Assembly: GCA_030248195.1 (NCBI GenBank)
Contig: JASAND010004096.1
Span: forward strand, 62,001-126,000
Direction of reading: 5' to 3'
Length of the DNA stretch: 64,000 nucleotides
Origin: Trissonchulus latispiculum
Lineage: Eukaryota > Nematoda > Enoplea > Enoplida > Ironidae
Position 1 is the stretch's first letter. Each line of letters starts with the position of its first letter. This document shows positions 1-12,700 of the stretch, piece by piece. A program made the position numbers and the translations under genes. The notes beneath the pieces were generated by a model that was not told the origin of the DNA, ran no database searches, and was given only the letters and a program-made list of their open reading frames with translations.

Positions 1-166
1 GAAGTTATTTCCTTCTTTAGTTGAGTCGGAACGGAGCGCTGAAACCGACAGCACTTGCGGCAGGTTGTATGTTTGGCACACGAGGAAGTCTGCACTTCCT
101 TAAAGCCTAACTGCAATGATGTGCCATAATCTGCAGGTTTCAGGACTAGCATTTATTTTGTTTTAG

Positions 167-300
167 TCTTGATAACGCGTTTTGCGGTTAGCGCATGTTC
201 TAAGCTTATGGTTATAACAGCTTTGTTATATTGGCTGGTACCTATAAAACAACACGTGGATTGCACCGTGGACAATAGGATGAAATGTTTGCGAACTAAA
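167..300 (+). pseudogene. decayed copy of a C-type lectin exon (paralogue of the exon at 50996-51130)
   Basis: This segment aligns base by base with the CTLD exon at 50996-51130. It shares the ttttag acceptor, the 'FVILAGTY' codons, the AACACGTGGA block and the final GCGAACTAAA before a gt. The similarity runs a little into both flanking introns, from about 100 to 360. Read in the frame of the intact copy, it has several stop codons and one 1-nt deletion, so it is not coding. It is most simply a relic of a neighbouring kringle/CTLD-type DEG/ENaC paralogue that lay left of the window. None of the other exons of that gene were recognised in the first 6 kb. Confidence 0.7.
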
Positions 301-364
301 GTAACTATTTACTAAAATAAGCACTGAAATGAGCACTAAAATAGCACAATAAGCATAATGTTGT

Positions 365-685
<321 letters not shown>

Positions 686-1726
686 ACTGTCTATATGAGT
701 TTACTAGTCACAATTAATACACCAATACACATCAACAATTGTCATCAATATGTCATAATGTCATTGTTTCTTCAGGTTCTACTTTCTCACATCTTCTATT
801 TGACGTCCATCTCTTCATCAAGGATCAATTCTTCCACAATTTCAACAGGTTCTTCTTGGATTAGCTGCATCATATCTACATACAGAATTCTCCTCCATCC
901 GATACCAGGAATAGAAATGATGATCTTTTGCTTCGGGTATCTTCTGCATTTACGCTTATGATAGCGGCTTAGACTGATCAGTGACTGGAGAGCCTTATAC
1001 ATCTTGTATCTATGCAAATTAGTTCATACAATGACAGTAGATAGCGTTGATCAGCTATGAAAACCTGCCCAAACTTCATAATCTGTAAATCTTCGTGCCT
1101 GAAATTGTTTGGCACTTGTGTTGCTGTATATATTACCATTTGTACATCATGGGACGAGTTGAAGCGCCGACTAAAACCCTAATAAATAGTTGGTATCGTC
1201 GTGTTTTCCAATTTCCAGCCTAATCAGGAGTTAAGAAATCCTAGTTAAGAAAATGCCCACTTAGGGCACGAAATACGGGCGTTGCTCATACCAGTGCTTG
1301 AGTGAAACAATTGGGGACAGATGTAAAAAAATACCCATTTAACTAAACATCCTCCGCTTCGATGGTTCTATGGTGGTGAGAAATATCCTGCAAACAATGT
1401 ATACCAGAGTTGGCTTTCAGATCCTGGCACGCGCTGGCTTGAAAACTGAAATAGCATCTTAAAACTGACGTAATTGAGATCTGCAACAGAGTTCTGCAGT
1501 ATTTCATCACAACACTGAAATCCGGTAATAAAGGAGTAATAGTTTGCACGAAATTTAGCTTTGGTCACGCTGGGAATACATTCTGGGTTTGCGTAGGGCC
1601 TGTAACTTTGATCTGGGCCAACTCTGTAGGTCCAAACAATACCTATGTATATGTGTGTGTCCGAAACGTTTTGATAAAGCACCGATTAAGTTCAACGGCG
1701 AGATAATGACCCTTTTAGGGGCCTAC
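686..1726. other. no gene recognised
   Basis: Only short overlapping open frames on both strands, without recognisable motifs, convincing splice sites or repeats matching elsewhere in the window. Confidence 0.5.
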
Positions 1727-1995
1727 TTGTTAAAATTTGCTCCAAATCAGTAGCACCAAACCTAAATTTTTGAACCAAATTCCCACTATAAATGCCAAGA
1801 GCTCTTCCAGTCCAAACTATTTGACCACACACAGCAATCATCATCATCATCATCATCACTATCATCACCATCGACATTTAGTAACCTCGGTAAGCTTTAC
1901 AGGTTTAAACTTTAACTTTAAATTGAAACTTTTATCAACAGCTGCAGTTCAGTCTTTACCCATTACACTGAGGCTGGTGTCAAATAGGTCTACAT
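1727..1995. repeat. interspersed repeat with internal (CAT)n, copy 1
   Basis: About 270 bp that match 25285-25595 closely. Shared blocks include 'cctaaatttttgaac', the CACACACAGCAATCATC start of a CAT tract, 'ctcggtaagcttta' and 'gaggctggtgtcaaa'. This copy has about nine CAT-type units, whereas the other has about 26. It is a dispersed family carrying its own microsatellite seed. No terminal repeats or target duplication were resolved. Confidence 0.75.
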
Positions 1996-4900
1996 TTTGA
2001 TTGAATTGGTTAAAATCATTTTAATTAAAATGGCACAATTCGGTATAAGTTATCCGTTATAAAATATCCCTGTGATTATTCTACATACAGAATTGTACAG
2101 CTATGCAAATTGCTATATTTTTCAGAAGACGTCAATAAAGCGTCCACACTAAGATTAGAAGAAACCGTTTCCAGCCACTCCAGAAGCAGAAAAAGATCTG
2201 AGATCCAAAAACATCTATCGGTAAGTAAGAATGAATATTGTATATCATATACACATACACGACTAGTATTCAAAGCCATACCCAACTACTAGAATTATAT
2301 ATTTTCTTTATTGTTAACAATCGCATGAAAAATAGAATATGAGTACACGCATGACAAATCAAATTTGAGAAAATACCTCCACCAAATTTTCGACATTTTA
2401 TCATTCTCTGTACAATCCACACCAAAAGATTTAAAAATAGCTTTAAAGTTCCATAACCCTTACACCGCCACAACAAAAACGCAATAACATATAGACCACA
2501 CGCACTAGTATACAGCAAACGAATGCAATTATATTAAGTATTAACTGGAATTTAATATATTAAATATTAAGTTTTTACTGGACTTTCTTGTACCTTTCGT
2601 TCAGGCCTATTGTGGTTTTAAAAATATAACAAACGAATAGGTTTGTACTAATGATGCAAGCATGATAGGAGCAGACCCATATCTACCATTACCCTTTAAA
2701 AGTACTTGACTTTCCACAGGCTTTATGTCTGTTAAGTAATTTAATTATGTATGTTAATATTTAACATGTTATTATGTTCATTAATCTTTATCTTGCTTTT
2801 ATGTTCCTTTTTGGACTACTGAGCTATATCTAATTGATACAAGTTCACACTGCTTTCAAGCGCCATCAACTACAGAACAGTAGCATTGCTAATATTGTCA
2901 AGCATTACGAACACAAAGACTACCGACACGTCGGAATTATCACTGAAATTAAGGCAGTCACAAGATTTGAGAAAATAGGGGCTAAGTTGGACAGGTGTAG
3001 TTTATGGCACGGCTCTGCATGCATTCAACAAAACTTCCACTCACAACGCGTAGGCTGCTCCAAGTGTCCAAGTGTAGCATGCGTGCGACAAGCGCATAAG
3101 CGCCATACACAATGGCAACCATTGCGACGCTGCATTAGCTACTGAATGCAAGCGATGCCGTGGTGTAGAGTACTTATGCAAATGAAGCTTGTCAGAGAAC
3201 TTATGATGTCTGGCTTTGATGTTGCAGCATATGCTATCGCAATTTCTAAAATCAAATGGCAGTTAGATTGCCTTGACTTAGAGTCCTCTTTTTTGTTGTG
3301 CAGCTAAGCTGTCTATGTTGAAGCTGAGCCACCCACACTGCTGCGCTATGCAACTTACGTCCAGGCCTCACAGCTGCACTGTGGGGATATATAACCAATT
3401 TATCCGCGCGATGCTCGACAAACAAACAGCAAATTATGTTCTGTGTTGCGTAAAGCAGTTAACTTAGGAAAAAGGAGAGCTTTGTAACCACAGTTCGTTA
3501 ACCGTTCGAGTTAACCTTAACCATTGTGCGCTTACCGACTGAACGTTCAAGAGGAAGCTCATACCATTTTGAGTTTTGGTCCGACAGCGTCAATTTATGA
3601 AGAATTTTTATCTTTCATATATTAAAATATTTTCATCATACCTAATTCTATCTTCAGGCAAAAGACTAGCAAGGAGTTCCACGATTATGTTCTAGTTAAG
3701 CTCATAGAAGCATAGGTAATAGGCAATAGGTAATCGAAATAGAAACTCAAAGGAAATCTAGCGAGTTTGTGTCATTAGCACTAATGCATGTCAAATTATA
3801 TCGCTATCTAAAGGGTTTTACAAATGCATGGGTTTTATAACTGCCAACGTAATTAAGGATTATTATTTTTCACTCAAACTTTCATTAACACAGCAGTGAT
3901 ATACTTTTATGGCAAACCTTGGAGGCCTCGTGCAATGACGTTAGTGGTGTGGGACGCTTAGGTCATTTTGGTGTTAGATACAATGGTACGTTGCTTATGG
4001 TCTAAATATTCTAACAAACAGGTTCTTGATTACCTGTGTTATGTCTGTATGCTAGTAGGTGAGATAATATGCATAAGATAAGATACATGTTGCATAAGAT
4101 ACATGCTACATAAAAGTTGGCATGGCATGCAGCCGAACTAATACATCTCGACTGGAGCGCTCTGCAGAATAATCAGATTCACCGCTACTGCTATATATAC
4201 AACATTATAAATAGATAACATTATAAATATATAACATTATACACTTATAAACATGCTTCGCAAATCGCATCGGCTCATAAAGCTTACTTATATAGCAAAC
4301 AAACAGTAATGCATAAAAGCTTACTTTAAGTCATAAGCCAATTCATAGCAAGTACGATCACCCCTTTCTCACCCATCAGGAGAGTGTGGATTTGAAACAA
4401 AGAAAATACCTTAACGAGTTTAAAGATTCGAAAACTGAATTTTAAATTCAAAAATGAAAATTAAACAACTTATCAAACCATTAGACACAAGAGTCTTTGC
4501 TAAGTTCAAAAACTGTCCTTGGTTTCATGCTTCATCATTAATTCATTCTTATGGGCCCGTCACGTTAAACTCGCTCTGATGGGTAGCCTAATTTCTGGAC
4601 TATTTCAGTTTTCTGTTCGTATATTTTGCGACTAATGTTTTGTAGTCACAGACTTTCGGGACAATTCCAAAAGATCCGGATTCAAAACTACTTTCCGTAC
4701 TCCGGACAGATTGTGACTATCTGAGAAGTAGGCACAAAATGTCGGAAGTTATGACTTGTTCATTTGTTTCTAAGCCTTGTTAGGAAATAATTAAAAACTT
4801 TGAATTTCAGACATAATCTTAAATTAAATTTATATACTGTATCTAATTTTAAGATTCTTTTAAATTACTGATAAACCACTTCACAGTAGTAGCGTTCTCA

Positions 4901-5673
4901 AATTCGATTATTATTTCCTTTTCCTGGCGAACGACGTCGGACATTGTTGAAATTTACTAAAAACTCAAAAGAGAAATTAAACTTTAAATCTGTTTTAAAT
5001 ATTTTTGTGCTTTTTAGTAATCTGAGGGTCCGCAATGAATTTTGAAAAGTCTGAATTATACATTTAAGGTGATTATTTCTTTTGGGCATGTATTGTTGAT
5101 TGACATGCCATATCAAGACAAAATTTGATAAAACGTTCCTATCTTCAGCATTCTAAAACCCTCCACTCAATCCAGCTTCAAAAATTCAACGTCCTTCAAA
5201 AATTCAACGTCTCCGTTCAAGGCAGTTAGACATTTGACACATTAGACAGCAGCTGCATGGCTATCATTTTATTCGTACGAAAGATCTTGTTGTGCTCTAC
5301 ATTTTTGCTGCTTGAAGTAACTTTCTAGCTTTTCGCTATCGTGAGCTATTACCATTTTTTCGTATTTTGCTGTTTTAGACAAATCGTTTGCAAAACTCAA
5401 TAACCAATTCTTTGTTGAGCTATGCAAGCCTTTAGTTAAAATATTTTCTGAGGTGTATAGTCATCTTCCAACTGCTATCTCATTGGGTGCTATCATAAAA
5501 ATGTAGTTTTTGCATAAACAGGACCAAATTTCTTCCAACGATTCTGGAAGATTTAGTGTGCATGCTAGAGGGTTGCCTCTTGACAGATGTGTTTTACACA
5601 AAAATACACCGGGACCCTTTTTAGTTGCCCCATAGCTGCTTCCTGGCTAAATAATAGACGAAAGAAAGAAGGA
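1996..5673. other. long stretch without a recognised gene
   Basis: AT-rich sequence. The longest open frame is 103 codons at 2834-3145 (+), with several cysteines near its end but no family I recognise; I treat it as chance or an unknown exon. Short direct TATAACATTATAAATA repeats occur near 4190-4240. Confidence 0.4.
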
Positions 5674-5828
5674 TGTCACTACAGCACCTCCGACCCGAAA
5701 AATTCGGTCCTGAGGTGGGGATCGAACCCACAACCTTTGGCTTTCTAGGCCAACGCTCTACCGATTGAACCACCCAGGCACAATTGATCCAAGCTTAACT
5801 TTGAATTCGTTCCCACACTGTAGTCACA
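5674..5828 (-). repeat. tRNA-derived SINE-like element, copy 1
   Basis: The minus strand reads as a tRNA-like core: an A-box-like segment (TGGTTCAATCGGTAGAGC), an anticodon stem-loop TTGGC-CTAGAAA-GCCAA (anticodon AGA, serine type), a 5-nt variable loop, and a T arm GTGGG-TTCGATC-CCCAC. Real tRNA-Ser has a long variable arm, which is absent here. The core is bracketed by an inverted TGTCACTACAG / CTGTAGTCACA. Two other copies (37785-38260 and 62937-63095) share the flanks well outside the tRNA, so this is a repeat family and not a tRNA gene. Confidence 0.8.
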
Positions 5829-6493
5829 CGTTTTTGAATAGGCATATAGTATAAAACAGTTACTTGCCAATGTCTGGAAAAGTAAGCAGAACACAGACTG
5901 CGCATACATTTTAGCTACTTCTGCAATACGAAAAGCTATTTCATAACAACTAAAAAGGGTACCCAGGTATTTAATAGAGCAACGGACTGATGTAACCTAT
6001 GTCTCACGGAAACATTATTTAGTTCAGTCTACAAGAAAATTTAAAGGTTATACACTTTCCAAAATGCAGTAAAGACGTTTTGAAAATCAAAAGTTAGTTT
6101 CGTTGTATTCATTAACAAGAGCAAAAAAGATGGTTTCTTTACTACAAGTAATGAATGAGTAGTCATGGTTAAAAGTTGATGTCTGCAAAAGGAATCATCA
6201 ATTTAGATATATAATGCGCTTTCGGTTATACAATTACATTTATAAGTTATATAACACGTTTGAAAGTGATTCCGATTAACAGGTTGCAGTTCTTGAAAAT
6301 CGTTCTGATTGCTACTGGACCATGACATCCAAAGATAAATTTTCTCTATAAAAATGGTAGTCGCAGTAGGTCTCGTATTTAGGGGAATCAAGCAGTCCTT
6401 GGGCCTTATCGACCTTATTTGAGTAACACCTCAAAACTACAGCATGTACTATCACCATAAGAACTTTCAACATCGTATTGACAGTATTTTCAG
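5829..6493. other. upstream region of DEG/ENaC gene 1, no exon identified
   Basis: Sequence upstream of the TM1 exon at 6494. The 5' exon with the start codon should lie here or further left, but I could not identify it. Confidence 0.35.
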
Positions 6494-6750
6494 GTTAAAG
6501 AAACTTTAAATAAATGGAGACTACTCGTGGCTCACCGCACAACCTTACATTTCCTCGACTTAATCCTCACGGGTCATGGAAAGATGCTCTACGTAGCGGC
6601 GGGACTTTTTGGTATATGCGTTTCACTTGGTTTGTTGTCCAGCCACACTGCTTTCAGAACTTACATTAATGAAGACTTCAAAGTCCAAATCGTCACAAAG
6701 AGAGAAAGCTCATTAAAGATTCCGGACTTCATATTGTGCCCATATATGCG
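6494..6750 (+). CDS. DEG/ENaC gene 1, exon with TM1
   Basis: The acceptor ttttcag precedes VKETLNKWRLLVAHRTTLHF; there is no in-frame ATG, so an upstream exon must supply the start. Hydrophobic segment MLYVAAGLFGICVSLGLL is TM1. It is followed by the amphipathic stretch and IPDFILCPYM, which corresponds to the FPAVTICN motif of the family. The donor is CG|gtacac in phase 2, which fits the single-base start of the next exon. The in-frame reading continues past the donor for some 20 codons, which I take as intron. Confidence 0.8.
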
Positions 6751-9700
6751 GTACACAGTTTTATCTGTCAAAGCAAGACGTTTTGTGATCTTAGGATCAC
6801 TAGACTTAAGTCGAAGTTCGTAGTAATTAACTTGTGCTCGTTGGATGTGTTATTCTTGCACTCCTATGCCCGCTCACTAAGCAATTCAGCTTTGCTGTCC
6901 TAAGAGCAAGATGTTGGATTTTATGCCAAATCAATACATATTTCGAATCAATTATAGAAAACAATTTTATACAAGTCAGTGTATGATATTTCTGAAAATG
7001 TGCTTGTCACATTGCTGCATTTTCACAGCAGATCCCCATAGGATAACGTGGGGGGGAAGGGTGCAGACTCTCCCCAGACCGCCAAAAAACGGGTAGACCC
7101 CCTCAGCGAAAAGGAAAAACGGGCAGACCCTCTCATTCAAAAAGGAAAAAAGGGTAGACCCCACTGCAATTTTTGCCAAACATTGGTCATTTTTTAGCAG
7201 ATTTTAGACATGTTTTCAAAACATTTCTTAAAATTCGCTAAAAATATCCGTTTTTACTACTTTTTGGTCAAAAATGTTAAACATTCGCAATTTTTGCTGA
7301 TTTCGGTGCAGATCCTCTTAAAATTTTCGAATTTTTTAGGGGTACACAGGGTGGCGATGTCGGGGTAGACACCCCTAGAATCGGACCCCGTGTTAATGTA
7401 TGCATATCCCCAGACCCTTATTTAGCTGGCAGGTAAAATATGAAAAGAAGTTTCTCCCAACTCCATGCTGTGAAGATTTTCCAATATTTCAGTCAATTTC
7501 AGTTCCAAATGCCGTGAAAATTCATGCAACCACGTGCAAGCATTTGTGTACATTCACAAGCTTGCTAGCTAATTGCGTAATATAAAAGGAGCGCATGCAA
7601 AAATCCTTGCTCTCAATAACTTTTTTAACTTTAACTTTAGTTTAACTATCTAGTTTAGCTAAACTAAAGGGGCAAGCCCATCAGGGAACTACCATCTAGT
7701 AAGCTTCAATGAAGAGAGCCTGTTTACGAGTGTTTCTCCAGCACGAGCCCTTGACACACTGAAACGAAACTGGAGAACGACACCAGTCTCCCACAGAGAA
7801 CAGATCTGAGCATATGATGTCGAAATAGCTAAGACTAGTGGAGGTATTCAGACATCTGTGTATAGAAAGAAGACACACACAAACCGATACCTACACTACG
7901 AATCAAACCATCCGAGGTGTTTCAAAATTGGCATAATAAGATGCCTCCACAGCAGAGCAACAGCCGCTTGCCAGGAACCGCAGCTGAAAAGGAAGGAAGA
8001 GCGCATACTACAGAAAGCATTCCAAGAAAACGGCTAACCTTCTAAAGTAAAAAGTGAAGCAATGTCTGCTCGGATAACCAGACCAAGGCCAGAGGAGAAA
8101 ACAGAGTAACTAACAGTTGTCACTTACGCAGGCAGAAGCACCGACAAACTAAAGAGAATCTGCAACTCCTACGGTGTAAAGCTAGTGTTCAGCAGTCACG
8201 ACACATTGAGATCACGATTGTGCAAGCAAGGAACAAAAGGAACTGAAATTAAGGATTGTGTGTATGAAGTGCCTTGCAATGGCTGCGAAAAGGTTTATAT
8301 TGGCCAAACGAGCAGACCTCTGAGTCAGAGACTAAAGGAACACAAGAAAGCATGTGAGAAAGGTGAAAAATACAAAAGTGGAATAGCAGAACACTGCTCA
8401 AATGAACATGGACCAAACTGGATAGAATTTAAAGTACTGGCTGGCTAGAGAAAGAAACTTAAAGAGAGAATTTAAAGAAACAATAGAAATTTTTGAACCT
8501 ATTCATTTTGTTAATATTTAGCTAGTTATCCCTTTTGCTTCTGCCTGCTTTATCGGTGATAGTACCTCACACAGACACCTTAGTTACTAAGTTTTTACAC
8601 TGACACTTTCTACTTTCTACTTCAAATAAGCTTGTTTATTGGGTTACCGCTTTTATTACCAAAAAGGCAATCCTTTAATTTGTGTACGTCCGTTATTGCG
8701 TTTCCACTTTTTTCACAAAAAAGGGAACCCTTTAATTTGGGTATGTCCGCTATTATTATTTATTTGTTATTCTCCGTCAATCACTTGAACTCGGCTTTGG
8801 GTTGACGGATTTGGATAAAAGTTTTGCATGTGACTAGGGGTGGGGGTGAAGTTCTCCCGCACAACTGGGGGCTCTCCCCGATGCGACATGCGTAAAGTAC
8901 TCGATGATGCTGCAAATGATCAAAAATGAAAGTAACGAAAAGCAGCCCAATAAGAGTACCATTCGAAAGCACTCGTAGAATAGATAAAAAGTAATGAAAG
9001 GCCCGAAGCTTCCAAATGTACGTGGAGATAATGTGCATTATTCAGAGGAAAAATGCAGCGGCAACACGTTCATGCCTATTTGCTTGTTGGGTTGCCGTTT
9101 TTTACCAAAAAAGAATACCCTTTAATTTGGGTATGTCCGTTAGTTTATTTATTTTTTTATTTATTATTCTACAGATTCTTGAAACCCCCTCTATCTCGAG
9201 ACTGGTTCGACCGATTTGGCAGAAATTTTGCATGTGGGTAGGGGTTAAGTAAATTCGTTATTTCCGGAAAATTCACGGATTTGGAAAACTTTTCCCAATA
9301 TTCCCGAATATGGTACTCAAATGAAAGAGCTTGTCGAGCTGAACAACTTTCTTGCTTGCCGCATTTTACGGAAATGAGTGACATGAAAGTTTTAAGGAAA
9401 GTGAGGGCAATCCGATACTTCACTAACTCCGGGGTTGGCGAATCCAGGCATTTTTAAAAATGGTAAGGGGGCCAAAGGTAGCTTAAACCTTTTTGTCTCC
9501 GATTTCGCTCAAATGCTGGTCATAGGCTAATTAGACCACATTGATTTCGAAACTTAAGTTACCGTTACCGTTACCGTTACTACAAATTTCGAAGTTACCA
9601 GAGATATCAAGGATTTCGAGATATTCGAACCGGAAAATTTCGGATTTTGATAATTTTTTTCAAAAATGGTCGATATGGAAGAGAATGAGCTGAACAACTT

Positions 9701-12700
9701 TGCTTCTTGCGAATTCTCTGGAAATGAGTGTAGCACAAGTTATGGCCGAAATTGTGAAAACCCGGGAATTCCAGAAAAAACCGGAATTTGAAGCATTGTC
9801 CATTGAAAAGTGAGTACGGAAAAGTTGTAATAGCACCAAAGTCTGACAATGGTTCAAAATCCAATTTGGGCCAAGGACGAAGTTATAGGGCCATGGAGCA
9901 ATATCGTAGTATAATTTACTTACTTCGTTTATAACAGGATAAATGCAGCGGCAATCCGTTCCTGCAAATCAGCCTGTTATTTCCTTACTTCTTCTCCGGA
10001 TTTCTGTCCCCCCGAGATCTCGAGATTGGAAAGAGGTGGAAGAGTGGGTGATACGATACTTCATCTTGAAGGGCGTGACGTGGAGGTTTGCATGTATCAT
10101 TGGCAACCCGGTGCAACTAAGGTTAAAAATACTCGACGTTGAAAATGGTAAAAACTGAAAGTTGCCCAATTTGGCTCATATGAATGTTGTAAGATCTTGG
10201 ACTAGCTTCCTTTACTCCAAGAACTTTACTGACACAAGCAAGTAACAGGCTGAGTCACAATAACAATCGCGCTGTTTATATAGCGCTCAAGAGACGTTGA
10301 ATATGTAAATTAGCTGTAAACTGAGTTAACTGAATGAAGAACATAACCTCATTTGCATATTCTCTTAACAAAGTGCTCCAACCGTTGCTAGGGTTGGCCC
10401 ATTTTGCTGAAACTATGCATGTTGTTTGGGGGCGGTGTGAAGTGTTCCCAGATTCATAGGGAGTCGATGCGGACGCGATATGCGAAAGTACACGAAACGG
10501 TGATGCTGCAAATGGTGAAAATTGAAAGTAGCGAAAACTGTCCATGGTATTGTTTGAGGGCTCTCGTTGTGCAGAATAAAGTTGTAATAGGGCCAAACTA
10601 TCAAAATGTAAAGAAAATGAACTGCGGAGCCAAACATTTGTCAGCAATGGCAAAAACCTGTCAAAACGGGTCAAAATTGATGTCAAGTGTTTGAACGTTT
10701 ACCAAGGTTGGCCGATTTGGAACAATCGGTTGGGTTGTTTGAAGTATTCCCGAATACATTGGGGGTCGTTCCGGAAATTGGCTAAACTTTTGCACGTGGG
10801 CAGGTGTTGGGGTGAAGTATTCCGGTAAACGGCAAAAAAACGGAAACTCACGGAAACCGTCCAACATTGGTATTATTCGAAGGTTTTCATTGTACACATA
10901 AAATGTTGTAATTGCACCAACACGCGAAAACACAGCCAAATTGATATATGTCCTTCGATAATAGGAAAAATTACTTCATTGACCCGTTCATGTAAATAAC
11001 CTTGTTATTTATTATTTATCGCTCGCCGTACGTGTCCCCTCTCCAACCTTTGACTGGGTTTGTCGAATTGGCTAAAATCTTGCATGTGGGTAGGTAGTGG
11101 GGTGAAACGCTCCCTGAATCCGGGTGGGCATTCTCCGATGCGACATGCGGTAGGACTCGATACGGCGATGCTGCAAATGATCAAAGCTGAAAGTAACGGA
11201 AACCGCTCAATATGGATATCCTTTGAAGGTACTCTTTGCGTGGATAAAAGGTTGTAATGGGGACAAGCACAAAAATGTACGAAAAATGAGTTATGGGTCC
11301 TCAAAAAAGTAAAACATTGGTAAAACTGAGCAAATTGGGCCAAAATTGTTGTCACCTCCTCTAACTTTTGCTGGGGTTGACCGATTTGGCTGAAAATTGG
11401 CATGTGCATTTGGGGTGGGGGAAATGCTACCAGATACCTGGGGGCCCACTAAAATGCGGCATGTATAAAGTACTCAATACGGTGATGTTGGAAATGGTCA
11501 AAATTAAAACTTGTCCAATTGCGCTGATATGGGTATAATTAGAAAGCTATCGTTGTGTGTATAAAAAACTTGTAATAAAGCCTTAGCTCTCAAATATACC
11601 CAAATTGTCCTTCGATAAAAAGAAAATGACAGCGACAACCCTTTCGTGCAAATAAGGTTTAGAAGATGTTACAAAGGTCAACCTGTCTATTGGTCATTTT
11701 TTGGCACCGGACCTGGGTGAGGACCTGCTACATAGGTTAAGACTGGAGGATAAGGCGGGCTCAAATCACCCCCACCTCGGAAAAGATAAACAGCCCTACC
11801 GCAACAGCGCCGTCAGGAGCGAGGGAAAAGAAACATTGAGCAGAAAAAGCTGGAACAAATAAGTTCCGCATCAAAATTCCGAAAAATATCCCGCCTCGCT
11901 GGGCTTTTTCAATAAAATTTCTCAATCTTCCAAATCTAAATCTAAATTCCGAATTTTTTAAAAAATTGATGTTTCTGCAAATTCTTTAAAAATTGGGAAT
12001 ATATGACTATTTGCTATTTGCTTTAATTTGTGCTTAAGGGGGGGGGGGGGCTACTAAAATCGACTTGCCCCGACTTTGTCCGATTGGCCTACTTTTTGGC
12101 GAAGATATAGAGCATGGGTGTGGTCAAAAAAATATCGGGTACTGAGATCTTAGTTGCCTTCCAGCCACGTGCAGCTGTCGCGTTTATGTGCCCGACCCCC
12201 CATTTTTCGCAACTACCAACATAATTAATTAAAAATTTCTACTGACTGCTAGGCCCAAGCTTCAAAGCTGTCATTCGCCAATATGATTTGGCACATATGT
12301 CCCTATCTGCAGAAAAATACTAGATGTCTGTATCTTATCTGCATCTAAGGGAATTACTCTTCAAAGGTGAAGTTTCGGCAAAAATTTAAAAAATTTTGGC
12401 TAACGAAAGGAAAATTTTATTACTGGTGCGAGCTATAAGGCTGTAATTTGACATAGAAGGAGGCCCTATAGGGGTACTCATTTGTGCCAAATGGCAAGTG
12501 AAAGTGCCGAGTGAAAAAATTTTTATGTCAACTTTAATCTTCAAAAATTGCCGAAACCGCCATTTTCAGTCTGTCGGATCTTGTGTAGAGGCTTTCTGCA
12601 GCCATAGCAGTCGCAAACCTTCACTAATCGAGCTGAAATCTTTTGTGGGGGTGTTTTCGACCTCGCTGAGTTCAAATATCTCAAAAAAATTTAATTTGAA

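Noticed and set aside
2834..3145. 103-codon + frame with clustered cysteines
   Set aside because: No recognisable domain, no splice partner and no similarity to other parts of the window.
5690..5785. A genuine tRNA-Ser(AGA) gene on the minus strand
   Set aside because: Serine tRNAs need a long variable arm, the acceptor stem has a mismatch, and the similarity of three copies extends far beyond the tRNA part.
10276..11409. Minus-strand frames of 92-136 codons
   Set aside because: They lie within the diverged satellite array and repeat its blocks.
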